Shown: positions 25,003 to 37,300, numbered from the stretch's first letter. The stretch is DNA of 64,000 nucleotides from Bacteroidota bacterium (GCA_947479085.1 CANJYB010000010.1:1-64000), one strand, 5' to 3'. Notes: generated by a model not told the origin, from the sequence alone. Numbers and translations: made by a program.

Positions 25003-27021
25003 CTAACTTTTTACGATGGTGATTTCACAAGCTTTACAAAGTCTTTTCTCTTGTATGTATTCGTTTACATCATACCATCCCCCTGTCTTCTGCCATATAT
25101 CTAAACCCCTACCTAAAATTATTTTCCAACCATTATTTAATTGGATGGAACGGTCATGAATATTTTCATCAAACTCATAGGTAAACAGTATACCAATGGA
25201 TTCAAAAGAATATGTCATTTGTTCAAAGGCATCTTTTGCACCTTCGATGTAATCAACATTGTTACTTGTAACCAAATGAAACTTGGTTTCAACAGATGGG
25301 TCTTTTTTCTCACTAAGTAGCTTTACAAATTCCATAAAATTTCGAAGTTGATAAGGGAGCCTGATATATGGGTCAGTTAGTTTTATCTCTGTAGCCCCCA
25401 ATAAGTAAGCTCCAAAGAGCAAATCATAAGAAATCCCTGTTTGATTATCTCTTATTATTTTTTGCCCACCAGATAACTCGATTTTGAAATCTTCAATTTT
25501 TGTTGTCGGAACTTCCTTCTGAAGATTTCCTGTATCATCTTTTGATAAATCAAATGATGGGGGTACTCCATATTCTATGACTTCGAGTGTTTCTATTGTT
25601 GTAATTGCTTTAGTACTTCTATTTGAATAACTAAAATCGACCACTTCAAAAGTTTCATCCATCTTTTGCAATTGTAGTTTTACACGCTTTCTACACTCAA
25701 TTGCGAAATCCAACAACTCTTTAACATCTTCTTCTGACATCTCTCCGTGAGGATAAATTACCTTAGCTAAACCAGCAAATGTTTTAATAACTGCAGTTTT
25801 ATCCCTTGTTGTAATCGAATCGGACAATTCAAAATATTTTGAATATTCATTAGTTCTGTCTTCTTTTCTTAGCTCCTTAAGAATTGCTGCTAAATAGTCA
25901 ACAATGAATCCATAATCCGAAGTAAACATGTCGTTCCTTAATTTCAGAACTTCCCACCCAGGCAAGTATGCATGAATCCTGTCAAGAAAAGCTGTATTAT
26001 AGTAGTCTTTAGGTAGTGCATCAAAAAGGTTACTATGTTTTAGCATATATGGAACTGTATGGTCTGTATTTCCAACAAATACCATTGAGGCCGAAGCTCC
26101 GTATACTTGAGTTCCCCTTGAGAATGACTTATTGGCCATATAATTCTTCATGATGTCCACTAATCCTCGGTCTGTATTTTTAGATTTCCCTGCAAATTCA
26201 TCGTAGGCCACAACATCCCAGTATCCAACCAATCCAATCTCTCCAGAACTGTTATTCACGAATAATTTTGCTTTTGAAACTTCGCCTCCAGAAATTAAAA
26301 TTCCATGAGGTGACAACTCCGAAAAAATATGTGATTTACCAGTTCCTTTAGGTCCCAATTCAATTAGGTTATAGTTGTTCTCAACGAAAGGAACCAATCT
26401 TGAAAGTTGAAGCAATTTCGAACGGAAAGTAAACTCTTCTGGATTTAAACCCATTGTTTGCAAAAGCACATCCATCCACTCTTCCTTTGTAAACGCTTTC
26501 CTGCCTTGCTTATATTCTTCAAGGTCTCCATTTGAAATTTGGATGGGTTTGATTGATTCGATAACCCAAGGAACACTGGCTCTTTCATCCGAAGAAACAT
26601 AAGCCAGGGTGAGGATGCACCAAACTCCACTTGATAATAACTTCTGATGTTCCTTTATGACGGCATCTCCTATGGGAATTCCTTTTAAGCCTAAATTTGC
26701 AAATGAGGCCTCATATTGGTCTTTCTTATCATTCAAACTAACGGAGACTTTGTCGATGATTCTATGAGAACCTTTTTCTCTTACAGTAGATTTGATAATC
26801 TGTGCTTCATCACGATGAACAAAATGTTTTGCCAATATACCCTTTACAGTATCTAATCCTTGATTGATGGTTTGTTCATCATCTGTGGCACAATACTGAC
26901 CTAACAAATATTCTAAAACATAGATGGGAACAATAGCATTTCCCTTCACTAATTTTGTAAGGTCTTTACGAACTACTTTGCCAGCGAAATGTTCGTTTAG
27001 TTTTTTATCTAAAGCTTTCAT
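25003..27021 (-). CDS. brxL: BrxL, Lon-like AAA+ protein of BREX
   Basis: The 672-aa protein has Walker A LGPKGTGKSH (~222-231) and VGYWDVVAYDEFAG (Walker B region, ~266-279), as in BrxL, with a C-terminal Lon-protease-like region. BrxL forms rings on DNA and is needed for phage defence in type I BREX. The start follows the pglZ stop by 3 bases. Length matches the family (~650-700 aa), and no damage is visible. Confidence 0.9.
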   Translation of the reverse strand: MKALDKKLNEHFAGKVVRKDLTKLVKGNAIVPIYVLEYLLGQYCATDDEQTINQGLDTVKGILAKHFVHRDEAQIIKSTVREKGSHRIIDKVSVSLNDKKDQYEASFANLGLKGIPIGDAVIKEHQKLLSSGVWCILTLAYVSSDERASVPWVIESIKPIQISNGDLEEYKQGRKAFTKEEWMDVLLQTMGLNPEEFTFRSKLLQLSRLVPFVENNYNLIELGPKGTGKSHIFSELSPHGILISGGEVSKAKLFVNNSSGEIGLVGYWDVVAYDEFAGKSKNTDRGLVDIMKNYMANKSFSRGTQVYGASASMVFVGNTDHTVPYMLKHSNLFDALPKDYYNTAFLDRIHAYLPGWEVLKLRNDMFTSDYGFIVDYLAAILKELRKEDRTNEYSKYFELSDSITTRDKTAVIKTFAGLAKVIYPHGEMSEEDVKELLDFAIECRKRVKLQLQKMDETFEVVDFSYSNRSTKAITTIETLEVIEYGVPPSFDLSKDDTGNLQKEVPTTKIEDFKIELSGGQKIIRDNQTGISYDLLFGAYLLGATEIKLTDPYIRLPYQLRNFMEFVKLLSEKKDPSVETKFHLVTSNNVDYIEGAKDAFEQMTYSFESIGILFTYEFDENIHDRSIQLNNGWKIILGRGLDIWQKTGGWYDVNEYIQEKRLCKACEITIVKS

Positions 27022-27024
27022 ATT

Positions 27025-29520
27025 TTATAAATCATCAAAATCATTTGTGAAAGAAATATTCAAAGTATAATAATAATCTTTATAATGTTTCCATTTGGTT
27101 GTCCCTTCGACAGGCTCTTCCAGCAATAATTTCACACGTTGATTTTTATATTTGCCACTTGCTTTGTTACTTAACTGGAATCTGTGTTTTACTTCTCTTT
27201 GTCTTTCGCTTCCTTCCTCGATGTTGAATATGTATTTGAATTGGTCACTCAATAATTCTCCGTCCTCGGCATATATTCCAGCACGAATTGTTCTTGGCAA
27301 AATCTGGTCAGTAACTAAATTGTCTTGTATTAAAGAAACTGCCAAAATATTGGTAGTAATTCTGTCAGTTGATTTTATTATATCAATTTCAACTTGCGAA
27401 GTGGTGTCCTGTCTTGTCTTTGCAACCTTAACCAATGGGATGATAATTTCCTGAAGAGAAGCACCCCCATGAATAAATCTGGAACCTGCACCTTTAATTC
27501 TGATTCTATTAATTGATTTAGGTATTAGTACATTTACATCTGAAAGAACACCTAATTCCGAACCTTTAAACTCTTTTGTTGATGAATCATTAGTTAAGTT
27601 TCTTCCAATTACAAACCTTCTGCTTTCTTTCCATATATCTCCACTATGATTAGAATTACTGAAATCACTTTCATCCAATTCCGTATTCTGATAAATGAAT
27701 CCGTGGTCAGCTGTAACAAACATATTGTTGCCATTCATATTTGAAATCTTCTTCATCATCTCCAAAAGAAATTCAAATTCCGCCTCTACTGCTTCAAAAA
27801 CCTTTTCTTCTGTGGTTTTATCATCACCTGCTTTATCAATTCTATTGTGATAAATGTAGATTAGGTCAAATTGTTTTACGAATTCCCTGCCTTCTTTTGC
27901 AGAATTCATTTTCATGAAATCCTCAGCATTAATCGCAGTTGCCCTAACTCCTGAATTAGTTTCAAGGATTTTTGTTCTACCTGCTGTGCCACTGCTCGAC
28001 ATTCCATCAGCAATAATAATATCAGTTTTCTCTTGAAATGATAATTCCTTATGTGGCAGCAAGGATGCCATCCCCAACTGAGTATAGGATGGAAGACTCG
28101 ATGTTAAATAACCAATCGTGGCTTCATACCTGTTTTCAGATTGAAGTCTTTTTGTTAACTCTTCTCCACATTCATATCGCATCGCATCAGAAATAATAAC
28201 AAATAATCGTTGTTTTTTATCAATAATTGGTCTTACGTGTATGTCGAAGAATTTCCTTTGAGAATTAGTATTGTCAATGGGCCAAATTGTCATTTTATCA
28301 ATGATATTTTGCCAATTGTTATTGTAAATTAATAACCAATCATTCGAATAAATCTTTTCGACTTTGCCTGCAACATCAGCTAATATTTTATTTTGATTTG
28401 ACTTTCTATGGCTCCAAATAAACTTCCTGTATAATTGGTCAATCTCAAATAAAGTTGATGAATAATGCTCTGTTCCTTCTTGAAATGTGGTATATTTAGT
28501 TTGTGAGTATTTTCTAACCAGAGTAATTAAATCCGAAGCGTTGACCAAACTTTGATATAAATACTCCACCTCTGTAAACCAGAATTTATTCTCTCGTTGT
28601 TTTACATACAAGATAACTTTTTCATTGGAAATACTCTCAGATATGATTAGGTCAACTAACTCGTATATAATTTTGAATTCACTTAGCTTAAATAAATCAT
28701 CGCTTACTATATCATCAATTGACGCATCGTTTAATAGCCCTTCTACATTAATATCAGCAGCTATCCTGTCAGATATTTTCCCAAAGTACTCTCTGTACTG
28801 AATAGTGTCCTTCCATAATGAAAGAAGTAACCTTGATTCCTTAGCAAGCCCTGATTTTTTGACTAAACAAAAATTACTATTAAACACTTCCAATAAGAAA
28901 TCATAGATAGAAGGAGTTTCGCTCTGGTAATTATATTTTCGTTTTATTTCCCCCCAATAATATTCAACCAGGTTGAAACGTTCTAAATCTCTATCAAACT
29001 TCTCATTCCCGTCTGAATATGCTGATGCGTGAGCATGAATATAGGTAACAAGACTTATGTTTTCTGTCCCAAATACAACAGCCAGCATCTTATAACGGAT
29101 AGCTTGATGCTCATCCCCATCGCCCAAGTATTCTTTTAGTTTTATTCTTCTTTCTTTGGCTTTAAAAAACTCAATGTGCTGAGAAACCAAATCTTTTAAG
29201 TGATAGCCCAAACCCATTTCTTGAAGGAACATCGCTTCTTGGTCTGTTCGAAACACATGATGAGCAAGTTCCATATCCAAAAGCCAATTGTCTTCATAGG
29301 CCAATTTAGCACCTGTAAAATAAAGTAAAAACTTGCCGTTTGGAGACTGTTTGTTTATTCTGTGTTTTACTTCAAACTCGTTGTTTTGAACGTGGATTAT
29401 CTCAACATCTTTGATGTTTAAACTTTTGAATTGTTCCAACAATTCTTCTTTCTCATCGTACCAAAAAATAACACGATGTTCCTCGAACCTTATGCTTAAT
29501 GCTTCTGCAATTTTGCTCAT
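27025..29520 (-). CDS. pglZ: PglZ, alkaline-phosphatase-like BREX protein
   Basis: The 831-aa protein carries the PglZ core LFVIISDAMRYECGEEL (~436-452), the family signature of the alkaline-phosphatase-like fold with its metal-binding Asp, plus SLPSYTQLGMASLLPH and FVTADHGFIYQN (~595), a second metal-site segment. PglZ is the hallmark gene of BREX. It lies 5 bases after the unknown 329-aa gene and directly before brxL, as in type I systems. Confidence 0.93.
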   Translation of the reverse strand: MSKIAEALSIRFEEHRVIFWYDEKEELLEQFKSLNIKDVEIIHVQNNEFEVKHRINKQSPNGKFLLYFTGAKLAYEDNWLLDMELAHHVFRTDQEAMFLQEMGLGYHLKDLVSQHIEFFKAKERRIKLKEYLGDGDEHQAIRYKMLAVVFGTENISLVTYIHAHASAYSDGNEKFDRDLERFNLVEYYWGEIKRKYNYQSETPSIYDFLLEVFNSNFCLVKKSGLAKESRLLLSLWKDTIQYREYFGKISDRIAADINVEGLLNDASIDDIVSDDLFKLSEFKIIYELVDLIISESISNEKVILYVKQRENKFWFTEVEYLYQSLVNASDLITLVRKYSQTKYTTFQEGTEHYSSTLFEIDQLYRKFIWSHRKSNQNKILADVAGKVEKIYSNDWLLIYNNNWQNIIDKMTIWPIDNTNSQRKFFDIHVRPIIDKKQRLFVIISDAMRYECGEELTKRLQSENRYEATIGYLTSSLPSYTQLGMASLLPHKELSFQEKTDIIIADGMSSSGTAGRTKILETNSGVRATAINAEDFMKMNSAKEGREFVKQFDLIYIYHNRIDKAGDDKTTEEKVFEAVEAEFEFLLEMMKKISNMNGNNMFVTADHGFIYQNTELDESDFSNSNHSGDIWKESRRFVIGRNLTNDSSTKEFKGSELGVLSDVNVLIPKSINRIRIKGAGSRFIHGGASLQEIIIPLVKVAKTRQDTTSQVEIDIIKSTDRITTNILAVSLIQDNLVTDQILPRTIRAGIYAEDGELLSDQFKYIFNIEEGSERQREVKHRFQLSNKASGKYKNQRVKLLLEEPVEGTTKWKHYKDYYYTLNISFTNDFDDL

Positions 29521-29525
29521 TTCAT

Positions 29526-30515
29526 TTAAAATCTTGGGTATATGAAACCGACTTGAATATCGAATAGTTCCTGGAATAATTTATTAATCCCAATTACATA
29601 GTTCCTATATTTCTTTGAAGTTTTGAACCCCTCAAGAATGGAAATAATATTTTCTGAATCTTTTACTTGTGTGTCAAATATCCGTTCTATTTTATAATCC
29701 CGAATAACAGAAATATTGTTTTCTGTAAAATGATTTTTAATTACTTGCAAGTTAATGTCAGCGGCCTCAATAACAGTAGAAGTTTTTCCACTAACTAATT
29801 TATTCTCGACTTCCTTGATAACGCTTGAAAAATCAAATCCATTCTTCTCTAAAGGTAGAATATCTGAATGGAATGAAACTTCTCTGTTTTTATTAAAGCA
29901 ATAATAATGCGAATTGTCATCGTCAATTGACGTGTGTGGATGAATATAAATTACATCTTTGAAAAATCCAAAATTCTCTGTTAGGCTTTCATATTCCATA
30001 GGGGAAATGCCCTCCCGATAAAATAATTTATATATGAGTTTGTTATTGTAATTCTTTCTTTTTAGCCACTGTATTAAATTACTTTGAAGTTCAAATCTGC
30101 TTGTAAAGATTGGAGCCACGTAATAAGCCAGGCTACTAAAATGTTGACTTTTGTTAAATAACAAATTGTGCTGCTGATAAATATTGTCCTTATTCTTGTA
30201 AATTACAATTTCAAATACACCTTTATTATCATTTCTAAAAACAGGCCTCTTTGCTTTTAAATCTTCTGAAGATGCTTGTTCGAATAGTTGTTTTCTGTTT
30301 CGTATTCTTATTTGTGTGGCAATGGCTGACTTCTTAAATTGAAGATAAAAATGTACGCCTTGTGCATTTTCATAGAACCAATCTGAAGCAAATTGGTCCT
30401 TTTCTTCACTTGAAGTTGGCATATATAAATTCAGACCATCCTGCTTTGAAAATATAGTATAATAGCCCATCATAAGGGCGAACTGAAATTCTAATTCACT
30501 GAAATTCTCTCTCAT
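29526..30515 (-). CDS. Unknown protein inserted between pglX and pglZ
   Basis: The 329-aa protein is not one of the six core type I BREX genes. It starts 3 bases after pglX and ends 5 bases before pglZ, so it is part of the operon. Visible features are GVHFYLQFKKSAIATQIR (~53-70), then RPVFRNDNKGVFEIVIYKN, a mixed alpha/beta layout somewhat like nuclease-fold proteins, but I see no clear catalytic set. It could be an anti-restriction sensor or an extra effector. I cannot name it. Confidence 0.7.
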   Translation of the reverse strand: MRENFSELEFQFALMMGYYTIFSKQDGLNLYMPTSSEEKDQFASDWFYENAQGVHFYLQFKKSAIATQIRIRNRKQLFEQASSEDLKAKRPVFRNDNKGVFEIVIYKNKDNIYQQHNLLFNKSQHFSSLAYYVAPIFTSRFELQSNLIQWLKRKNYNNKLIYKLFYREGISPMEYESLTENFGFFKDVIYIHPHTSIDDDNSHYYCFNKNREVSFHSDILPLEKNGFDFSSVIKEVENKLVSGKTSTVIEAADINLQVIKNHFTENNISVIRDYKIERIFDTQVKDSENIISILEGFKTSKKYRNYVIGINKLFQELFDIQVGFIYPRF

Positions 30516-30518
30516 TCT

Positions 30519-33500
30519 TTATCTTATTTCATCAAAATTAATCCAATCAAATTCTTTTACTTTCTTTTTGGTGGCCTTATCGTTTAAGCCAGTAACTTCT
30601 TTAATGGCTTTCCCAAACTTGTTGTAATTTACTAATACACCATCATCCAGATTGATGTTTATTCGTTCTGTAGCAATTGGATATAGTATATCCCTTTCGT
30701 ATTCTTGTAGTTCTAAAAGCACCAATTTCAGCTTATCTTTCTCCTTGGATGCTTTAGTCTGCTCAGTTGATGTTCCAGAAACTATTACATGGTCCAAATG
30801 CTCAACATGTGTTTTAAGTTTCTCTCGATACTCAATTAGATAACTATTAAGGATTTTGTGAAGAGTATCTGGTGTATAACGATGCATATAAATCAGAGCG
30901 TTGAATGTACCTTTTGGAGAAGAGAACATCCAGTAAATTGGTCTTTTCTTATAACGTTGAACATGGTCTGCATAGAAGTCTTTTATAAAGTATTTTCTGA
31001 TGTCCTTGCCCAAACATTCTTCCACAAAAGCCAAGTTTTTTTCAAAGTTAGGATTGCCAAAACAGGCTTTTAAGAAAGCATAAAATCGCTCTGAAATATC
31101 ATCTTCAAACCATTCTTCATCCAATATTGGGATTATGTTGTCATTATCTGGAAGAAAACATAAATTCTCTTTTGATAATGCTACTTTTTGTAAATAGTTT
31201 TCTACGGTTTCACCTTGGTTGGCAAGAATTAATCCTTCTCTGTCTAATGAATATCGTCCAAACATACATCCAACTGCGTAACTAATAAATTGGGCAAATA
31301 CTTCCGCTTGTTTGAAAACTAATTTTCCGTTTTCCACAAATGATTCATCCTTAAGTATGGTTATTTCCTCCAAAAGCACATCTGGAATAAGTTCATCTTT
31401 CAAGTCGTATACTTCAAGAAATTGTTTATTGAGAGCCTCTTCATTTCTGTGAAGTTGGTGAAATTTATTAATCCAATATTGTTTAAATAATTCAAATGAT
31501 TCTTCAATATCCTGACCTTTCTTTTTTAGCAGTTCGTTATAAGTAAAATCCCAAGATGTTTCTTTGGAATCCCAATATAATTTTGCAATTTCAATATTAG
31601 TTTCGACTAAATTTAATTGAACTATTTCCGATTCAATAACAGGAACTGCAGCTATGTTTTCAACCTGAAGATTAATTGTCGGATTCAAAACAGACAATAT
31701 GTAGTTACCGACTGTTGAAGTAATCAATGCAACCCTATACAACAACTCACTCTTACTATTCATGAATCCACTTGACCCAGCTACATCCCATATCACACCA
31801 GGGGGATAATACCTACCCATTGACTTATTACTTCCGATATAATTCCATGAAAAACACTCATTAAAAAAATAACTATAAAAGTTATGTTTGCCCCTCGTGA
31901 AATTCTTACCCTTTTTTTTAAAATTTACAACCAAGTCAAGATTTCCGTACCATTTTAATGCTTGTCCACCCTTGTTATAAGGAACCCAATATCTTTCTAA
32001 ATCAAAATCATCAATACTCTTAAGTTTATTGTCAAATTTAGAATATTCAACTTCATTCCAAGTGCGCAATACGATTTCATTATTTCCTGTAATAATACCT
32101 TGAAACAGGGTTGTTCTTTTACCCATCAATTCATTTGAAAATGAATGAATTAATTTTTCAGTTAACCAATATCCAATTGGGCTTCCAGGAATTTTTTCAA
32201 AATCCTTTTGATTTGCAAAGTATGAAATCTTTAATCCCGATTCGTCAATTAATTCATCTAATGTAGATATTCCTTGCCCTTCACGATATTTGTCAAAATT
32301 TATTTTTGTGTCCTCATCATTTTTAGCTCTTAAAAATATTTGCTTTATGTCTTCTGGATATAAATGCTGGAAATTACGTTTATGAAGTTTAAAATATCGA
32401 CCATTTGAATTTTCTGATTTATTGTGAACAATAAAAGCAGTAGAACCCCAATCAACTCCAAATATTCCTCTGCCCATGTGCAGCAAAGAAGCAATATGTT
32501 TTTCATTAATCAATTTTCTCCTTAGCTTTTCAAAAGAAGAAAGAAAAAGCCAAGAAGGAAGATTAATCATTCCCAGAATTCCATTAGGATACAACATATT
32601 CCAACCTGACTCCATAAAACATGTCATTAAATCAGATTTGCTATCTGGATAATTAATTTTGACAAAATTTGCTAACATAGGATTCATATTTCCACCCATA
32701 TATGGAGGATTGTCAGCAATGCAGTGGAACTTTCTACTTAGCTGGAATAATTGTTCTAAGGCTGTTTTTATTTGTTCCAATTTATGTTTTAAGAAAGCAT
32801 CTGAAATATATTTAATTCGTTCATTTAGCAGAATAAGCGTTGATGCAATATCATCATGAGTGCTTTTAGGACTTATTAATGAACCATAATTTGTCGATTG
32901 CTTTAGAACAGAAATGTCTTCGTACATCCATTGAGAAAGTGGGATTGAGGTTAACATAAATGATTCTTTAATTTCATCAGAATGAAAAGAAATTTCCTTT
33001 CCCCCGAAAAGGTTTATATTTAGCAAATCTTTAGGGGATGTTATTTCCCCTTTTCTAATATATTTCTTAGTTCGTTTAATTGTAACTACCTCCCCAGTAT
33101 CTTCATCTTTGAAATCTTCCTCAACTAACTCTTCAATGTTTTCAGCTATATTGTATTGATATTGTAATAATGATTCTAATTCTGGACTATCTTTTTTGAC
33201 AAGGAAAACTTCATTAAACCCATCAACATTATAAACGTTTAAATTAAGGTCGGAATAACAGAGAATATTGGGCTTTATTTCGTTTTTGAAAAATTTCCTG
33301 TCATAACTTCTTGCTTTCATCATTAGCGCAAAATTTGCTAATTGAGCTGCCCGTTCGTCAATTTCAAATCCGAATAAATTATTTTTAATAATTAACAAAG
33401 GAATTTCGGAAGGTTCATATCCCTCTTCTTCATATATTTTAGAAAATAATTCAAACCCGTATACTAAAATATGGCCACTCCCACACGCTTGGTCCAATAA

Positions 33501-34358
33501 TGTAAGCTCTTCTACTGAGTTGATTTTAATGAAATCTTCCTGAAAGTGTGATTGTGAATTAATAAAATAAGGCATCTGTTCTTGTAACTTTGAATTAGGG
33601 TGGTTTTGCAACCACATTTTCCCTACAGTGTTTTGAACCAGATACTCTACAATCCAACGAGGAGTGAAAAGCTGAGTAGCAGCAGGAATATCTTCCTTTT
33701 TAACAGCAGATTTCTTTGCAAAAACTTCGTCTTTTTTCTCTGAAATGTAAAACTGATAAAGCCATCCAACAATCTCGACATCTTTGCAATCGTCAATACT
33801 CATGCCTTCAATTACATCTTTGATGATGGACAACTCCGATATAAGGTCATCGGGAAGTAGCAACTCTGTATAATCACTTATACGTTCAAATAAGAAAGGG
33901 AAAAGTTTATTCAAATGATTACAAGCCCCAATAAGTAATTCTTTATACGCCTCGTTTTGGCCGTTTGCGCTTGGCAGTTTCCCATCCAGTAAATCAAAAA
34001 TGCGTTTGCTCTGTTGAGATAATGCTTCGGGAATATTTCCTTGTTTTGCATCATCTAATAATTCAGGTATTATATACCCATCCCTTGGGGTTAGAACCCT
34101 TACACCTATTGGTTGGTAATCATTAGCATCCATAAATCGCAATGCCATAAAACGATTAAACCATGTATATGAAACCTTGTCAATAACCTGTTCCCTTGAA
34201 GATAATCTTATTTCCTCCCGAAGCTTTTCAACCTGAACTCTTTTTTCCCTTAATTCTGGAGTATCTGTGTTCAAAACATATTCAAGCCGTGAACTTACTT
34301 GTTCCAGCAATTTCCTTCGAGCTTCCTGAGCGAACTTTTTTAATCCGTTTGTATTCAT
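30519..34358 (-). CDS. pglX: PglX, BREX adenine-N6 DNA methyltransferase
   Basis: The 1279-aa protein has the class I SAM motif DQACGSGHILVYGFELF (~288-304) and the amino-methyltransferase motif IADNPPYMG (~547-555). PglX adds m6A to one strand of a non-palindromic site, marking host DNA, and is also needed for defence. The region beyond ~700 includes the target-recognition part. The start abuts the brxC stop with no gap. Full length and no frameshift seen. Confidence 0.94.
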   Translation of the reverse strand: MNTNGLKKFAQEARRKLLEQVSSRLEYVLNTDTPELREKRVQVEKLREEIRLSSREQVIDKVSYTWFNRFMALRFMDANDYQPIGVRVLTPRDGYIIPELLDDAKQGNIPEALSQQSKRIFDLLDGKLPSANGQNEAYKELLIGACNHLNKLFPFLFERISDYTELLLPDDLISELSIIKDVIEGMSIDDCKDVEIVGWLYQFYISEKKDEVFAKKSAVKKEDIPAATQLFTPRWIVEYLVQNTVGKMWLQNHPNSKLQEQMPYFINSQSHFQEDFIKINSVEELTLLDQACGSGHILVYGFELFSKIYEEEGYEPSEIPLLIIKNNLFGFEIDERAAQLANFALMMKARSYDRKFFKNEIKPNILCYSDLNLNVYNVDGFNEVFLVKKDSPELESLLQYQYNIAENIEELVEEDFKDEDTGEVVTIKRTKKYIRKGEITSPKDLLNINLFGGKEISFHSDEIKESFMLTSIPLSQWMYEDISVLKQSTNYGSLISPKSTHDDIASTLILLNERIKYISDAFLKHKLEQIKTALEQLFQLSRKFHCIADNPPYMGGNMNPMLANFVKINYPDSKSDLMTCFMESGWNMLYPNGILGMINLPSWLFLSSFEKLRRKLINEKHIASLLHMGRGIFGVDWGSTAFIVHNKSENSNGRYFKLHKRNFQHLYPEDIKQIFLRAKNDEDTKINFDKYREGQGISTLDELIDESGLKISYFANQKDFEKIPGSPIGYWLTEKLIHSFSNELMGKRTTLFQGIITGNNEIVLRTWNEVEYSKFDNKLKSIDDFDLERYWVPYNKGGQALKWYGNLDLVVNFKKKGKNFTRGKHNFYSYFFNECFSWNYIGSNKSMGRYYPPGVIWDVAGSSGFMNSKSELLYRVALITSTVGNYILSVLNPTINLQVENIAAVPVIESEIVQLNLVETNIEIAKLYWDSKETSWDFTYNELLKKKGQDIEESFELFKQYWINKFHQLHRNEEALNKQFLEVYDLKDELIPDVLLEEITILKDESFVENGKLVFKQAEVFAQFISYAVGCMFGRYSLDREGLILANQGETVENYLQKVALSKENLCFLPDNDNIIPILDEEWFEDDISERFYAFLKACFGNPNFEKNLAFVEECLGKDIRKYFIKDFYADHVQRYKKRPIYWMFSSPKGTFNALIYMHRYTPDTLHKILNSYLIEYREKLKTHVEHLDHVIVSGTSTEQTKASKEKDKLKLVLLELQEYERDILYPIATERININLDDGVLVNYNKFGKAIKEVTGLNDKATKKKVKEFDWINFDEIR

Positions 34359-37300
34359 CTATAGTGAAATTCTTTTTGTATTATTTATTTGCTCAATTAA
34401 TGCTTTTCTCAAGGCTTCTACGTATTCATTTACATCATCAACTGTTCTCAATTCTGACTTTTGATATTTTGTTTTAATGGATGAACTGGCTATGTAATGT
34501 GGAATTGGTTCGCTTGGCTCGCTTCCTCCTGTATCTGGAGGAGCAGATAGTTTAATCATTTCATTTAGTTGTTTTGGCAGTAATACATCCAAAGCATTCG
34601 ACTTTACATCCCTAATAATTGCTATGTATTTCTGGTTTTCCAATTTCTCAATTGCAGAATTGAAAGGCTGTATGATTTGATTTTGTTTGGGTTTATCCAA
34701 ACCTTTGAATTCTTCCTTCGTTTTAAAATCCTTGATTATATTTTCAATGGTTGAAACAGCTAAATTTTTTTCTGCGGAAATTCTTTCCTGTACCTTTTTG
34801 CCCAGTTCATCTTTTGCTCTCTTGGCTTCCTTGATAAGATTTCCTGAATAGGGTTTAGGGTTCTCCAATAATGATTTCAGAATATTTAATTCATCTCCGT
34901 CAATATAATCAAAGTTGGAAATATCCCCTTCTATCAGTTTTCGAATGGATTCATATATTGTAGCCTGGTCTCCATTCATAAAACGTTTAATTGGGTCAAG
35001 CAAATTCTCTTTTGAATCTAATAACTCTTTCTTGAAATCGTTGATATTGTTCAGGAAGTATGAATATTCTTTTTCGCTAAGACGTTCGAGCCTGTCACTA
35101 AATTCATCCAGATTCTTTAGAAATGGGAACTCTTTTTTTCGAGCTAATAATTGATTCACATCAATGCTCATTTGTTTGATTTTGCCCTTAAATTCATTAG
35201 CAACATCCTTTGCATCATTGAATGAACAGTTCTCATCAAACGCCTCCGAATATATTTGTTTTAATTCTTTTACAAGCTTCGGGTCAATTATCGTTTGGGG
35301 TTCAATTAGGGTAATACCGTAATTGGCAGAATTTAATAAGGAACTAAGAACGGCATCGTCTTCCAAAATATTAGCACCTTTATTGAATTCAATTTTTCCA
35401 CGCTTGTAAAGTTTCGCCAAAATTGTCCAAGTAGCATTCGGATACCACCCATAAGGCCTCTTTGAGAAATGCGTTTTAATGTCATTCAAACTTGTTCTAT
35501 CCGACTGTTTTTTTCTTCTTGTAATTAGGTTTAATATTTCAGATTCTGCCTCTGACATTGTTTTATCATCTGTTTTAAAAAGGTCGTCAGCTGGGCTAAT
35601 CACAGTATGTTTTATGGTATCTTCGCTATATTGTGTAGTTCCAAGCATTCTTAAACTTGAATACACTGATTTAATCAAATCCTGAAAAGCAAGAACTACA
35701 CGTGTTTTTCCATCATTAGTTGCGCTCATTTCCTGTTTGGCTCCATTCATAAATACAGAAGCCGAAGCCAGTGCTTTGTTGGCCATAAGCACAAGATTCT
35801 TTTTCCTTTCAGAGTTTTGGGTGGCCTTCTCCTGAAGTATTCTTTTTACTTCGACTCGATTGGTTGTAGATTGATTCAACTTAACATATTTGTTTGTTCT
35901 TAAATACATCTTCAAATCCTTCATAAAAAGAGCATCAGAAGGCAGGAGGAATTTCATTCCAGAACTACCCATTGTCTGAGATTGAATAAAAGTTTCATTA
36001 CCGTAGTCATGATAATTTTCGGTAATTATTTCAACTTCCAGTTCTTTTTCCTTTCCAAGTAAAGTGCCATCAATCTTATTTGTGAATTCGTAGTCCTGCT
36101 TGTTTTCAATATACTTAATCTTATTGTCACGGATAATCTCATCAAATAACAATTCCTTTAAAAGCTGAGTAATTGCTGATTCATCAATATCCGTACTTTT
36201 TATTTCCTGTTCTACATCTTTTTCATCATCCGTTAAGAATTCATATACATCACCATTCCGTTGAACATAATTTTGAATCTCCAGTAGATTTAGTGCCTCT
36301 TCTATGTTTTTTTCGTGAACCTTAAGGTCAACATTAATATCTTCTATCATCAAGACAGAAATATTTCTTTTGGTAGTTTTAAAATTAACAAAGTACTTTA
36401 CTAAGAACAAAGCCTTCAAAACCCGTACGGCAAATTTATTGTCTAATTGCCTTTCTGCAAGTATCACAGAACTTTGAATCTCGCCACGCAATTCATTTCT
36501 TATGCCTCCGAACATTAAGTCAAAGCTTACTAATGTTCTGTCATTTCTGTCTTCAATAGTTTGAATAACTTGTTGGAAAACCCCTAACATAGACCTTTCG
36601 CCCACAGAGGCATGTTTACCTTGAAATGCATTATGCACAGAAAGAGACCTTCTGCATTGTTGAAATAAATCAAATTGATATGGAGCAAATGGATATTTGT
36701 TAGCAAAATCTCCTTCGCTTTTATAACCCTTAAATTGAACTCCAACATCTGAGAAGCTTAATAAGGTATCCAGGTGAGCGTTCTCCTTTTTAAATGTATT
36801 TACAAGCTCTTTCTGGGCAATTTCATTCTTTTTTAATAATCTTTTTTCTATTACTTCATCCACATTTGCAGACGTGAGTGGAACTTTTATTTTAAACCTG
36901 GCTTGAATTCGTGAAAAGTCATTTTGCTGGCTTTTATTCATGTCTCCAACAACTTTCTCCATGTCCTCCTGAGAAGTAACCAGAATCCATGAACCTCCTT
37001 TTGTTTTGGTGGCCAAAGTTTCCGCAATAGTTTGAAGATTTAACATCAATTTTGTGTTATCGCTAATGTACTGCCCAACCTCATCAACAAAGAAATTTAA
37101 CCTAAATCCAACTGGTTTCATTTTAATATAATCCTGTACACGTTGACAGAAATCTTCTATAGACTGCTTTTGTTTATCCTCAATTTCATTGAGAATATTA
37201 TCATATTTAGAAGCATCTGTATTATTTAATTCGGCTAAAACCTTTGAAACATTTTCAATTACCATTGGGTCGAAATAATCAAACCTGGCTTCTTCCCATG